From assembly GCA_964568075.1 (NCBI GenBank), contig CAZMOM010000003.1, positions 97,377 to 161,376 of the forward strand: a DNA stretch of 64,000 nt, given 5' to 3'. Source of the DNA: MnTg04 sp964568075. GTDB lineage: Bacteria > Pseudomonadota > Gammaproteobacteria > Steroidobacterales > MnTg04. The translations under genes and the position numbers were made by a program. Below are positions 7,824 through 15,825 of the stretch, one piece after another (within the stretch, counting starts at the first letter, position 1; every line of letters begins with the position of its first letter). Under the pieces are notes generated by a model. The model ran no database searches, was not told where the DNA came from, and saw only the letters and a list, made by a program, of their open reading frames with translations.

Positions 7824-9141
7824 TTACACCGAACCGACTTATGCCGAGGTCAATAACGACGTCCTGCGGTCGATGATGGAGACCGGTCCAAAGTACTGGG
7901 CCTTGCTCGGTACGTCGATCGCGGTCGCCGGTATCTGTTTTTTCCTTCCCTGGTTCTATCAGCTGGAGGTGGGAGTCGGCGCCGCCGGGATGAATCGCAG
8001 CGCGGTCTGGGGAACATACCTGTCCAACTTTATTTTCTGGATCGGGCTGAGTCACTCGGGCACCTTGTTGTCAGCCATACTGCACATCACCAACAGCTCC
8101 TGGCGCAAGCCTATTTATCGCAGCGCCGAAGCCATGACCCTGTTTTCACTGGTTACTGCGGCGCTTTTTGTCATGGTACATGTGGGCCGGGTCTGGTTCG
8201 TTCACTGGACCATCCCGGTGCCGAACCAAATGGATTTATGGCCGAATTTCCGGTCGCCGCTGATGTTTGATGTCATGGCGATCACGACCTACCTGACGGC
8301 CAGTTCGATTTTTATTTACATGGGTTCGGTGCCGGATTTTGCTGCCGTGCGCGATGCGAGTACCGGGCTGCGACGCAAGCTCTATACGATATTTTCCTTC
8401 GGCTGGAGAGGAACGGCCAAGGAGTGGCACACACTGGGTTGGGCCTATACTTTTTTCGCGGTGCTGGTTATTCCGCTGGCCGTATCGGTACACAGTATCG
8501 TGTCCTGGGACTTCGCCATGTCGCTCGTGCCCGGCCTGCATCACACCGTCTTCGCGCCCTATTTTGTGACCGGGGCGATTTACTCGGGTACCGCGGGTAT
8601 CGTCACGGTCATGTTCCTGCTGCGCAAATACATGAACTTCGAGCGTTACATTCGCGAAATTCACCTGGTTAACCTGGGTAAGCTCCTGGTCGTCCTGTCG
8701 CTGATCTGGACCTATATCAATATCATGGAGTTGTTTACGACCTGGTTTAGTGGCAGTTCATACGAACTGGAGGCGCTCGAGTGGCGGATGACCGGTTTTT
8801 ACGCGCCGATGTACTGGGAAATGATCCTGTTCTGCGCCGTCGTTCCGTTGTTGATTTTGTTTAAGAGAATCCGGACATCGTGGAAGAGCATGCTGATAAT
8901 CTCGATCCTGATCAACATCGGCATGCTGAGTGAAAGGTTTATCATTGTCGCGACTTCCCAGCCGAGGAAATTTTTGCCCGATGCTTTCGGCTTCTATTTC
9001 CCGTCGATCGTCGAAATTTTGATTACCATCGGTTCCTTCGCGATTTTCTCGACTCTTTTCCTGATATTCGTCAAGTGGGTGCCGAGCGTGTCCCTGTACG
9101 AGGTAAAGGAAACGCTGAAACCGTTGCGGAGGGCCGGTTGA
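7816..9141 (+). CDS. actC: alternative complex III quinol-binding membrane subunit ActC (NrfD family)
   Basis: A 441-residue polytopic protein with about ten hydrophobic helices, of the NrfD/PsrC family. It begins with the conserved MMETGPKYWALLGTSIAVAG region and contains the family-typical stretches WGTYLSNFIFWIGLSHSGT and RVWFVHWTIPVPNQMDLWPNF. In alternative complex III this subunit binds quinol near the periplasmic face and contains a candidate proton path. Both ends overlap or nearly abut neighbours (8 bp with actB2, 1 bp from actD), indicating a single transcript. ActF, encoded two genes later, is a paralogue. Confidence 0.92.
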   Translation: MADYTEPTYAEVNNDVLRSMMETGPKYWALLGTSIAVAGICFFLPWFYQLEVGVGAAGMNRSAVWGTYLSNFIFWIGLSHSGTLLSAILHITNSSWRKPIYRSAEAMTLFSLVTAALFVMVHVGRVWFVHWTIPVPNQMDLWPNFRSPLMFDVMAITTYLTASSIFIYMGSVPDFAAVRDASTGLRRKLYTIFSFGWRGTAKEWHTLGWAYTFFAVLVIPLAVSVHSIVSWDFAMSLVPGLHHTVFAPYFVTGAIYSGTAGIVTVMFLLRKYMNFERYIREIHLVNLGKLLVVLSLIWTYINIMELFTTWFSGSSYELEALEWRMTGFYAPMYWEMILFCAVVPLLILFKRIRTSWKSMLIISILINIGMLSERFIIVATSQPRKFLPDAFGFYFPSIVEILITIGSFAIFSTLFLIFVKWVPSVSLYEVKETLKPLRRAG

Positions 9142-9142
9142 T

Positions 9143-9655
9143 ATGGCGAATAATGTGATGGGCGTGTTTCAGTTCGAGGACGAATTCATCGGCGCGCTGC
9201 GCCGGCTGAAAGAATCGGGTTTCGATGGCTTGACGGCGATGTCGCCGATACCATTGCACGAGGCGGACCACATACTCGGGTTTGGAAAGTCACCGGTCCG
9301 GCGATTTACCCTGGCGGGCACGATAATCGGGGCTGCAGCCGGATTTTACATGACGGTGGCGACTGCACTGACATTTATCCTGCCAACCTCGGGACGCCCG
9401 ATCATCACCGTGCCACCATACCTGGTTATTACTTATGAGATGACGATCCTGCTTGGCGTGCTGTTTACCTTGCTCGGTTTCCACGTCGTCTCCGGTCTGC
9501 CCGCCTGGCGGGACAGGATCTATCATCCGGCGACCAATGTGGACCGGTTTACGCTTGTGGTCGAATGTGCCGAGGGTGAAAAAAGTAATCTGGCGGAAAA
9601 AATCATCCGTGAATCCGGCGCCGAGGAAGTGAGCCGGGTGGAGGGGGACCGATGA
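9143..9655 (+). CDS. actD: alternative complex III subunit ActD (DUF3341)
   Basis: A 170-residue DUF3341 protein. A soluble N-terminal part (ALRRLKESGFDGLTAMSPIPLHEAD) precedes two membrane helices (FTLAGTIIGAAAGFYMTVAT and the ITYEMTILLGVLFTLLGFHV region) and a short cytoplasmic tail. In solved alternative complex III structures ActD sits on the cytoplasmic side and contacts ActC and ActF. Length and topology are normal for the family. Its stop overlaps the actE start by four bases. Confidence 0.9.
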   Translation: MANNVMGVFQFEDEFIGALRRLKESGFDGLTAMSPIPLHEADHILGFGKSPVRRFTLAGTIIGAAAGFYMTVATALTFILPTSGRPIITVPPYLVITYEMTILLGVLFTLLGFHVVSGLPAWRDRIYHPATNVDRFTLVVECAEGEKSNLAEKIIRESGAEEVSRVEGDR

Positions 9656-10182
9656 AGCGGCGCGCAGCTTTTCTCTCCCTCGCAAGCCTGGTCCTGGTAT
9701 TGGGTGTCATTCCCCATTCTTTAGCCTTGCCCTGGGATGAAGACATGCGGAACCAGCCCTCGGTCAAACCGCAGGAATCCCAGGTCCGGACCAATACCAG
9801 TTCCGTGCCGACGAAAAACAAAGAAACCATTCCGACTCCGGCCGGCATTAACGAACTGGTGCTGGCCAGACTGGCCGCCGGCGAGCTTGAAAATCCGGTC
9901 CGCGTCACGCCCGAATCGCTGAACCTGGGCAAATCGTTGTATGAGGTCCATTGCCGGACCTGTCACGGCGACCAGGGCAGGGGGGATGGGCCGGTCGGGC
10001 TCAAGTTTGTCGTGGCGCCGATGGATTTGACGATGGACTATGTCCAGCTCCAGCCAGACGGACAGATATTTTTCACCATCAGCCACGGCAGTATCGCCAT
10101 GCCGTTTTATCGCGACTCCATCCCGGAGGATGACCGGTGGCATGTGGTTAATTACATCAAGCACGTGTTGGGTCAGAAATGA
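9652..10182 (+). CDS. actE: alternative complex III monoheme cytochrome subunit ActE
   Basis: A 176-residue exported cytochrome. The N-terminus (MKRRAAFLSLASLVLVLGVIP) is a signal peptide or anchor. A Pro/Thr-rich linker leads to one class I cytochrome c domain with CRTCHGDQGRGDG at 101-105 and a probable Met ligand in GSIAMPFY (Met140). In alternative complex III, ActE is the terminal heme that delivers electrons to soluble cytochrome c or an oxidase. It overlaps actD and actF by four bases each, so expression is tightly coupled. Confidence 0.9.
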   Translation: MKRRAAFLSLASLVLVLGVIPHSLALPWDEDMRNQPSVKPQESQVRTNTSSVPTKNKETIPTPAGINELVLARLAAGELENPVRVTPESLNLGKSLYEVHCRTCHGDQGRGDGPVGLKFVVAPMDLTMDYVQLQPDGQIFFTISHGSIAMPFYRDSIPEDDRWHVVNYIKHVLGQK

Positions 10183-11450
10183 ACGGCGTTCCGGAAATAG
10201 CACTGGGTGTGCGGGCAGGTAACGGTGGTTATCGCAAGTGGCTTCTGGCATTTGCCGCGATATTCCTGACTTGCATCGGCGCGCTGGCCTTTGCGCTGCG
10301 CAGTGGTTCCGATCAGATTCCCTGGGCGTTTTTGACGGCCAATTTTGTCTTCCTGCTGGGGGTTAGCCAGTTTGGTGTCGCGTTTGTAGCGATCATGCGC
10401 GTCATCGGCGCGAAGTGGGCGCGCCCGTACTACCGTTTGGGTGAAATTTTTACGCTGGCGTATATGCCGATCGCCATCACGGGGTTGCTCATTATTTACT
10501 ATTATGGCCGGCATGATCTGTTTTACTGGTTGTCAGGGTCGCCAGGAGGGCATCTCAGCGCCTGGCTCGACGAATCCTTCCTGCTTACCCGAAACCTGAC
10601 TGCACAGATAGTTTTTTATTCTATCGTGTTGATTTTCTTTATTGCCGGTTTACTGCCCGATGTCAGTCAGGCCAGCACCGAAAACGGCCCGGGCTGGCGA
10701 CGCGCCATGTATCGCCGTCTTCTGAGAATGAGGGAAGGAAAGGACGAGGCCAGACTCAAGAGATTCGTTTACTACTTCTCGCCTCTGATTTTACTGAGTT
10801 GCGCGATCGCCAACACTTTTATCGCCTGGGATTTCGGCATGATGCTGACGCCGCATTATCACAGCAGCGTATATCCCATGTATTTCATTATTGGCAACAT
10901 GTTTGCCGGCACCGCTGTTTTGCTGTTGCTCAGCGTTTTGTTAAAAAAACTGGTAAATGTCGGCGACTATTTTTCGACATTGCACGTAAAAAGCATGGGG
11001 ATCATGCTGACCGGATTTTCGTTGTTGTGGCTGTATTTTTTCTGGGCGCAGTTCTTCGTCAGTTGGTTCGGAAATTTGCCGAACGAATACGGCCCGCTCT
11101 GGAAACAGATGCAGGGATTTTACGGTCCCTATTTCTGGGTCATGCTGACCTGCATCATCGCGATTCCGATTGGAACCATGATTTTTGCCTGGGTCAAAAG
11201 GACCTGGTGGGCGATGGTTGTCGTCACGTCGATTATGACACTCGGCATCTGGCTAAACCGGTTCTTGCTGGTTATGTCGCCATTGTATGACGAATATACG
11301 CCGTTCACCCGCTTGCCGGATTACCTCGCGTTTGCCGGAATATTCGCGGGCTTCATGCTGTTTTTATTTCTGCTGATCAATATTTTCCCCACGGTTTCCA
11401 TGTGGGAGTTGCGCGATGCCGCCCAACAGGAACATGATAGTGGCCTGTAG
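10179..11450 (+). CDS. actF: alternative complex III membrane subunit ActF
   Basis: A 423-residue, roughly ten-helix membrane protein related to ActC/NrfD, last of the complex III genes. Recognisable parts are WAFLTANFVFLLGVSQFGVAF, PYYRLGEIFTLAYMPI and LWLYFFWAQFFVSWFGNLP. In the known complex ActF pairs with ActC in the membrane and may form a second proton path, though it lacks direct contact with the iron-sulfur chain. No cytochrome oxidase genes follow, unlike many alternative complex III operons, so the terminal oxidase must be encoded elsewhere. The next gene starts 50 bp on with its own Shine-Dalgarno. Confidence 0.92.
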   Translation: MNGVPEIALGVRAGNGGYRKWLLAFAAIFLTCIGALAFALRSGSDQIPWAFLTANFVFLLGVSQFGVAFVAIMRVIGAKWARPYYRLGEIFTLAYMPIAITGLLIIYYYGRHDLFYWLSGSPGGHLSAWLDESFLLTRNLTAQIVFYSIVLIFFIAGLLPDVSQASTENGPGWRRAMYRRLLRMREGKDEARLKRFVYYFSPLILLSCAIANTFIAWDFGMMLTPHYHSSVYPMYFIIGNMFAGTAVLLLLSVLLKKLVNVGDYFSTLHVKSMGIMLTGFSLLWLYFFWAQFFVSWFGNLPNEYGPLWKQMQGFYGPYFWVMLTCIIAIPIGTMIFAWVKRTWWAMVVVTSIMTLGIWLNRFLLVMSPLYDEYTPFTRLPDYLAFAGIFAGFMLFLFLLINIFPTVSMWELRDAAQQEHDSGL

Positions 11451-11500
11451 CCCTCTCCCGTTGAGTGGCGCGGTATAAAGCTGATGGAGGCGACGACGTA

Positions 11501-12001
11501 ATGATGATGACCGGAAAACTGGCATTGGTACCAGCTGCAATGGCTTTGTTTCTGGTCGCATGCGAAGGGGCTGGCGTATCGGTAGTGGATGAAGACGTTG
11601 ATCGCGTAACCCTCGCCGATCATGTCAACCTGATCGATTTCGGCGATTACGTCGTACATGTTAATGCGCAAACAACGAGCAGTATTCCCGCAGATGTGGC
11701 CCGGAACCTCGGTATCACCCGAAGTGACAACAGGGCGATGTTGAATATAGTGATTACCCGCAAGGTTAATGGGTCGTTCGGTCCGTCGGTCAAGGGGACG
11801 GTAACGGGGACGGCGTCCAACCTGGTGGGCCAACTCAAAAACATGACCATCCGCGAGGTCACGGAACACGACGCAACTTATTATATTGGGGAAGTTGTCG
11901 TGGTCGACGGTGAGACACTATTTTTCAACGTTGACGTGACGCCAGAAGGTAAGGACCGGACATATTATCTAAGATATAAGGGCGAGTTTTACTCGGGTTG
12001 A
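11501..12001 (+). CDS. DUF4426 lipoprotein
   Basis: The start is at the ATGATGATG run, with GGAG ten bases upstream. The N-terminal hydrophobic stretch ends in the lipobox LFLVAC, so the mature protein should begin at Cys and be lipid-anchored. The body resembles DUF4426: YVVHVNAQTTSSIPADVARNLG, then ITRSDNRAMLNIVITRK and VKGTVTGTASNLVGQLKN. The family is predicted all-beta and is usually exported in gammaproteobacteria; its function is unknown. The gene follows actF by 50 bp and precedes the PP2C gene by 66 bp, so it could be the tail of the act transcript or an independent unit. Confidence 0.8.
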   Translation: MMMTGKLALVPAAMALFLVACEGAGVSVVDEDVDRVTLADHVNLIDFGDYVVHVNAQTTSSIPADVARNLGITRSDNRAMLNIVITRKVNGSFGPSVKGTVTGTASNLVGQLKNMTIREVTEHDATYYIGEVVVVDGETLFFNVDVTPEGKDRTYYLRYKGEFYSG

Positions 12002-12067
12002 TCCGGAATCCACGGTTCTTTTTGAAAAGACTGGTCCCGGTGGCTCAGATTAGCGCATGTCGGCTTT

Positions 12068-13342
12068 ATGACTAAATCCCGGAATCATCCTGCACTGCCG
12101 CCTGAGGCAATGCTCAAGATTCTGGAAGTGACCCAGCAACTCGCTGCGCCCTTTGATCTGATCAGTATGCTGACCGAAATCGTCAGCGCCGGCCGGTCGG
12201 TGCTCGGTGCCGACATGGGTGCACTCTGGCTTTACGAAGCGAACACGCATGACCTGGTGATCAAGGTGCCGGAACTGGATCCACCTGCCCGGGTCGCCGC
12301 AGGCGATGGCTTGGTCGGCGAATGCCTGATGTCTCGACAGATTATCACTGTGGCCGACTGCTACGCCGATCCCCGTTTCCAGGGAGCGGTTGATAAGGCG
12401 ACCGGATACAAGACCAAGACGATGCTCAATGTCCCGCTGGTCGGCAATGACGAAGCGCGGGTAGGGGTTCTCCAGTTGCTGAATAAAAACTCGGGCGAGT
12501 TCGATGAAAGCGACGAGCTGATCGCACGGTCCCTGGCAGCGCAGTGTGCGGTTGCGCTGCAAAGAACCCAGTTGACCGAGGAATTATTCGAGAAAAGACA
12601 TCTGGACAAAGAGGTCAATATCGCGCGTGAGATTCAGATGAGCACCCTGCCAACCCGGATGCCGTCGGTGCCTGGTTATGACTTGCATGGGATGTTCCTA
12701 CCCACTTCGCAAACCGGTGGCGACATGTTCGACCTGGTGCTGCTCGATGGCCAGTTGTTCATGCTGTTGGGGGATGCCACCGGCCATGGCTTTGGGCCGG
12801 CGCTGTCGGCAACGCAGATGCAGGCCATGCTGCGGGTCGCTTTCCGCGCCGGAGCAGACCTGGATTCGGCATTCATGCATGTCAATAACCAGCTTGTCGA
12901 GGACTTACCGGATAACCGATTCATTACCGCGTTCATGGGATTTTTGAACCCAGACACCCATGACGTGAGATTCCATTCCGGCGGCCAGGGGCCAATCCTG
13001 CATTTTCACGCCGAGAGCGGCGAGTGTGATTGGCACAAGCCCACCAGTTTCCCGGTCGGCGTCATGGAAATCGAGGTCGCCGGTGAAGCGAAAAAGATCG
13101 ATATGCAACCAGGCGATATTCTCGGACTGATCTCGGATGGCGTTTTCGAGTACGAAAGCGTGCAGGGCGAGCAATTTGGCGAGGACCGCGTAGCCCAGGT
13201 CATGCGGGATTACCACAATATCGCCATGGCCGACCTCACCGAGAAATTGCTCGATGCCACCTTTGCTTTTGGCAAGAATGTGCCACAAGCGGACGATATT
13301 ACCGTGGTATTGCTCCGCCGACTGCCGATTTCGGGCATGTAA
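12068..13342 (+). CDS. GAF domain-containing PP2C-type serine phosphatase (RsbU/SpoIIE-like)
   Basis: The 424-residue protein has an N-terminal GAF sensor (about residues 15-175, VLGADMGALWLYEANTHDL and LNVPLVGNDEARVGVLQLLNK) joined by a short helix (EVNIAREIQMSTLP) to a SpoIIE/PP2C phosphatase (about 195-420). Metal-binding and core motifs are present: TGGDMFD, LLGDATGHGFGPALSA, LISDGVFEYES and DDITVVLL. The domain order is that of regulators that dephosphorylate a STAS protein in a partner-switching pathway. The two genes downstream are exactly the matching kinase and STAS partners. The GAF ligand is unknown. There is no membrane segment. Confidence 0.9.
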   Translation: MTKSRNHPALPPEAMLKILEVTQQLAAPFDLISMLTEIVSAGRSVLGADMGALWLYEANTHDLVIKVPELDPPARVAAGDGLVGECLMSRQIITVADCYADPRFQGAVDKATGYKTKTMLNVPLVGNDEARVGVLQLLNKNSGEFDESDELIARSLAAQCAVALQRTQLTEELFEKRHLDKEVNIAREIQMSTLPTRMPSVPGYDLHGMFLPTSQTGGDMFDLVLLDGQLFMLLGDATGHGFGPALSATQMQAMLRVAFRAGADLDSAFMHVNNQLVEDLPDNRFITAFMGFLNPDTHDVRFHSGGQGPILHFHAESGECDWHKPTSFPVGVMEIEVAGEAKKIDMQPGDILGLISDGVFEYESVQGEQFGEDRVAQVMRDYHNIAMADLTEKLLDATFAFGKNVPQADDITVVLLRRLPISGM

Positions 13343-13538
13343 ACGCTCCACATGGTCTGAAACCGAGGCCGGCAAGCCTTTGCGAGGGGCTTTGGCTGGT
13401 CTACACTAACATTCTACGAATAATCGCCGGACACAAGAACAAGACGTCGGCGTCGGGGAGAACCGGCTACTGCCGATAACGGCTTCCTTCCGGTCGGCGC
13501 CATGTTGCGTGGCGGAATTCGCTATTGCGAGCTGATCC
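13343..13538 (+). other. intergenic region before the RsbW-like gene
   Basis: These 196 bases hold no recognisable gene. AAGCC...GGCTT near 13375-13395 could form a weak hairpin after the phosphatase gene. A separate promoter for the kinase/STAS pair may lie here, but no convincing -35/-10 pair was found. Confidence 0.4.
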
Positions 13539-13940
13539 GTGGAAAAAAAATTCAAAAGAAACTTCGACGAAATCCGCGACATCGTATCCATGACCGCAAA
13601 TTTTTTTGCGCACGAAAACCTCGACAATGCCTTGCGAAATTCAGTGGACCTGGCCATTGAAGAGCTGTTTGTCAATATGGTCACTTACAACACCGAAACC
13701 AAGGCCGATATACTGATCGAGATGCAGCGGGACAATGGCGGCATCGAGGTCAGCCTGACCGATTATAACGTCGATCGTTTCGATCCGACCGAAGCAACAT
13801 CTGTGGATATCGAAGCCCCGCTGGATCAAAGAACTCCAGGGGGCCTGGGTCTTTACCTGGTTATCAAGATGGTCGATTCCATCCACTACGAGTATCACGA
13901 CCGGACCAGCAAAATCACGTTCAGGCAGGGGGTGGCTTAG
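13539..13940 (+). CDS. RsbW-like serine kinase / anti-sigma regulatory factor (HATPase_c)
   Basis: A 133-residue GHKL ATPase domain. The N-box is LAIEELFVNMVTYN (EE...N) and the G-box is RTPGGLGLYLVIKMVD. The size fits stand-alone RsbW/SpoIIAB-type kinases, which phosphorylate a STAS protein and bind either it or a sigma factor or other target. It starts at GTG 13539 and runs directly into the STAS gene without a gap. The upstream phosphatase completes a three-part switch. Which output protein it holds is not stated by the sequence; a nearby ECF sigma factor has its own membrane anti-sigma, so it is not an obvious target. Confidence 0.88.
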   Translation: MEKKFKRNFDEIRDIVSMTANFFAHENLDNALRNSVDLAIEELFVNMVTYNTETKADILIEMQRDNGGIEVSLTDYNVDRFDPTEATSVDIEAPLDQRTPGGLGLYLVIKMVDSIHYEYHDRTSKITFRQGVA

Positions 13941-14240
13941 GTGATGTTTGAGATCGACTTTGGCGAAGGCGGGGTGGTTATTGTCGTGGGACGGCTCGAT
14001 GCGGCCGAGGCGGATCGCGCCCAGGCTTTCCTGGATGACGTGCCTGGAGCCTGCGTGCTTGACATGGAGAAGCTGGAATACATATCGAGCGCTGGCCTGG
14101 GAGTTTTGCTGAAGACTCATAAACGGCTGACAGCAACCGGCTCAGGTTTGAAAATGATCAAGGTCAGCAGTCATATCAACGATATTTTCAAGTACTCGGG
14201 TTTTGACCGCCTGTTCGAGATCGAAACCGCCGATGGATAA
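13941..14240 (+). CDS. STAS domain anti-sigma factor antagonist (RsbV-like)
   Basis: A 99-residue single STAS domain. The central motif DMEKLEYISSAGLGVLLKTHK carries the Ser of the (S/T)S-x-G-L-G type that partner kinases phosphorylate. It begins at GTG 13941, right after the kinase stop, with ATG 13944 as alternative. In such switches the unphosphorylated STAS protein sequesters the kinase and releases its target. The chain is soluble and lacks extra domains. Confidence 0.9.
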   Translation: MMFEIDFGEGGVVIVVGRLDAAEADRAQAFLDDVPGACVLDMEKLEYISSAGLGVLLKTHKRLTATGSGLKMIKVSSHINDIFKYSGFDRLFEIETADG

Positions 14241-14335
14241 CGCCTGCCGATGGAATTCAATGAATCACGGCTGCGATCGGGAATGAACGGCTTGTTTCCC
14301 CCATGCATCAACTTTTCGGCTGCCCGGCAGTAGTT

Positions 14336-14881
14336 ATGAATAAGGATCGTGATACGGCGCTGCTAAGCGACTGCAGAAGGGGCGACCGAAATGCCCTGGA
14401 AACACTAGTCAGACGCTACGAGAAGCCGATATACAATGCAGCTTACAGGATGCTTGGAAACCCTGACGACGCAGCCGACATTACGCAAATCGCGTTCCTC
14501 AAGGTTTTTGAAAACCTTGATCGGTACAACCCGAAGTTCAAATTTTTTAGTTGGATTTACCGGATCGCAGTCAATGAATCAATCAATTTTCTCAAACGGC
14601 GGGGTCACCAGGAGCCTCTCGATGACAGGCAGGCATCAAGCTTGCGTGGCCCGGCGGCGCTGGTCGAATCCGGGCGCATTGGTGATTGCGTTCAGGGGGT
14701 TTTGATGGAGTTGCAGGAGGAACAGCGCGCGGTCATCGTATTACGGCATTTCACGGAGTGCAGTTATCAGGAGATTGCCGATATTCTGCAGATTCCGGAA
14801 AAGACTGTGAAATCCAGGCTATATACGGCGCGACAGATTATGAAGGAAAAGATCACGGCAATGGGTCTGGTTGGCAAATGA
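14336..14881 (+). CDS. ECF (sigma-70 family) RNA polymerase sigma factor
   Basis: With ATG 14336 the protein has 181 residues, normal for group 4 sigma factors; the open frame extends upstream to 14303. Region 2 is seen at ALETLVRRYEKPIYNAAYRMLG, then QIAFLKVFENLDRY and SWIYRIAVNESINFLKRRG. Region 4 is ELQEEQRAVIVLRHF followed by YQEIADILQIPEKTVKSRLY, a helix-turn-helix for the -35 element. The stop overlaps the start of the anti-sigma gene (ATGA), the standard arrangement of a sigma/anti-sigma pair. Target promoters were not identified; the nonapeptide gene downstream is a plausible regulon member by position only. Confidence 0.93.
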   Translation: MNKDRDTALLSDCRRGDRNALETLVRRYEKPIYNAAYRMLGNPDDAADITQIAFLKVFENLDRYNPKFKFFSWIYRIAVNESINFLKRRGHQEPLDDRQASSLRGPAALVESGRIGDCVQGVLMELQEEQRAVIVLRHFTECSYQEIADILQIPEKTVKSRLYTARQIMKEKITAMGLVGK

Positions 14882-15636
14882 ACGATAAAAAATACATGGA
14901 GCTGATCCAGGCCGAGCTCGACGGCGAGCTCAATGAGGATCAGCAGGCCGAGCTGGATTCCCTGCTGGATGCATCCGCCGAAGCCCGTACCACGAGGAAA
15001 GACTTCCGTGATCTTGCCGGTCTGCTGGGTCAGATTCCCTCGCGTCAGCCTCCCGAATCCCTGCGTCAGAGTATTCTTGCGCAGATAGATCTTGCCGGCC
15101 GGCAACGGCCGGCGCCATCCCGTTGGGCAATTCCCGCAGCGGCGCGCGTGGCCATTGCTTTCGCCGCCGGCATCGTGGTCACCATCGGGCTGTTCCGGCT
15201 GGCACCGGTAGAGATCGGGCCGACCGATACCCGGAGCCTGGTGGGATCCATGGTCAGAAACCAGGCCCTGCCGAATGAATTTCCCAGGGACCGGCTGGAG
15301 CTGGAGTTCAATATCCTGCAAGGCTCGGTTGAGCTGCACCGCAACAATAATCTGTTGATGCTCGAGTTCGAATTCGATGCAAAGGGACCGATGAACCTGG
15401 CGCTTGATTTTGCGGATCAGGGCCTGCAATTCGAGGGATTTGCGCATCAGTCGGTTACGCCACCGGGTTTGCAGGTATCCACGGATTCCATTGGTATTGC
15501 AGCGAGCGGCGATCAGTCGTTTGTTGTTTTTTTGGCCTATACTAGCGAAAAAGGTGCCATTTCCGGGGCCAGCATAGCGCTTGAGTTTCATCTGCCAGGA
15601 GGGCAGATACACCAAGCCGTGCTGACAGACTCCTAG
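14878..15636 (+). CDS. membrane anti-sigma factor (non-zinc type)
   Basis: The start ATG overlaps the sigma stop by four bases and gives 252 residues. An N-terminal cytoplasmic anti-sigma-like helical domain (LIQAELDGELNEDQQAELDSLL) lacks the His-x3-Cys-x2-Cys zinc motif. One transmembrane helix (about residues 84-108, AIPAAARVAIAFAAGIVVTIGLF) is followed by a roughly 140-residue periplasmic domain of beta character. This is the layout of anti-sigma factors released by regulated intramembrane proteolysis. A PrsW-type protease 5 kb downstream is a candidate for that step, as an inference. Confidence 0.82.
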   Translation: MNDKKYMELIQAELDGELNEDQQAELDSLLDASAEARTTRKDFRDLAGLLGQIPSRQPPESLRQSILAQIDLAGRQRPAPSRWAIPAAARVAIAFAAGIVVTIGLFRLAPVEIGPTDTRSLVGSMVRNQALPNEFPRDRLELEFNILQGSVELHRNNNLLMLEFEFDAKGPMNLALDFADQGLQFEGFAHQSVTPPGLQVSTDSIGIAASGDQSFVVFLAYTSEKGAISGASIALEFHLPGGQIHQAVLTDS

Positions 15637-15825
15637 CCAACTTTGCAGGCAATGGCTTGTATTTGAACCAGGGAAGGTCTGATCAATGCACGAAGATGAA
15701 CTGAGAATCAGGAAGAAGAATTAGCTTGAATAAACGGCTTTTGACCAACTTTTTCGGCCGACAACCGTACTTAATTTAAGGCAGGAAATGCCAACCCGTT
15801 CCGGGTCTCAGTAAGGGGAACAGTA
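15637..15825 (+). other. leader region upstream of the nonapeptide-repeat gene
   Basis: This 189-bp gap is AT-richer than its surroundings. It contains TTGACC at 15741-15746 as a possible -35 element, without a good -10 at standard spacing. A 12-codon open frame at 15686 is too short to support. AAGGGGAAC at about 15812-15820 is the ribosome binding site for the next gene. Confidence 0.4.

Noticed and set aside
15670..15725. GGGAAGGTCTGATCAA as an insertion sequence end
   Set aside because: No matching inverted end or transposase fragment was found nearby, and there is no target duplication.
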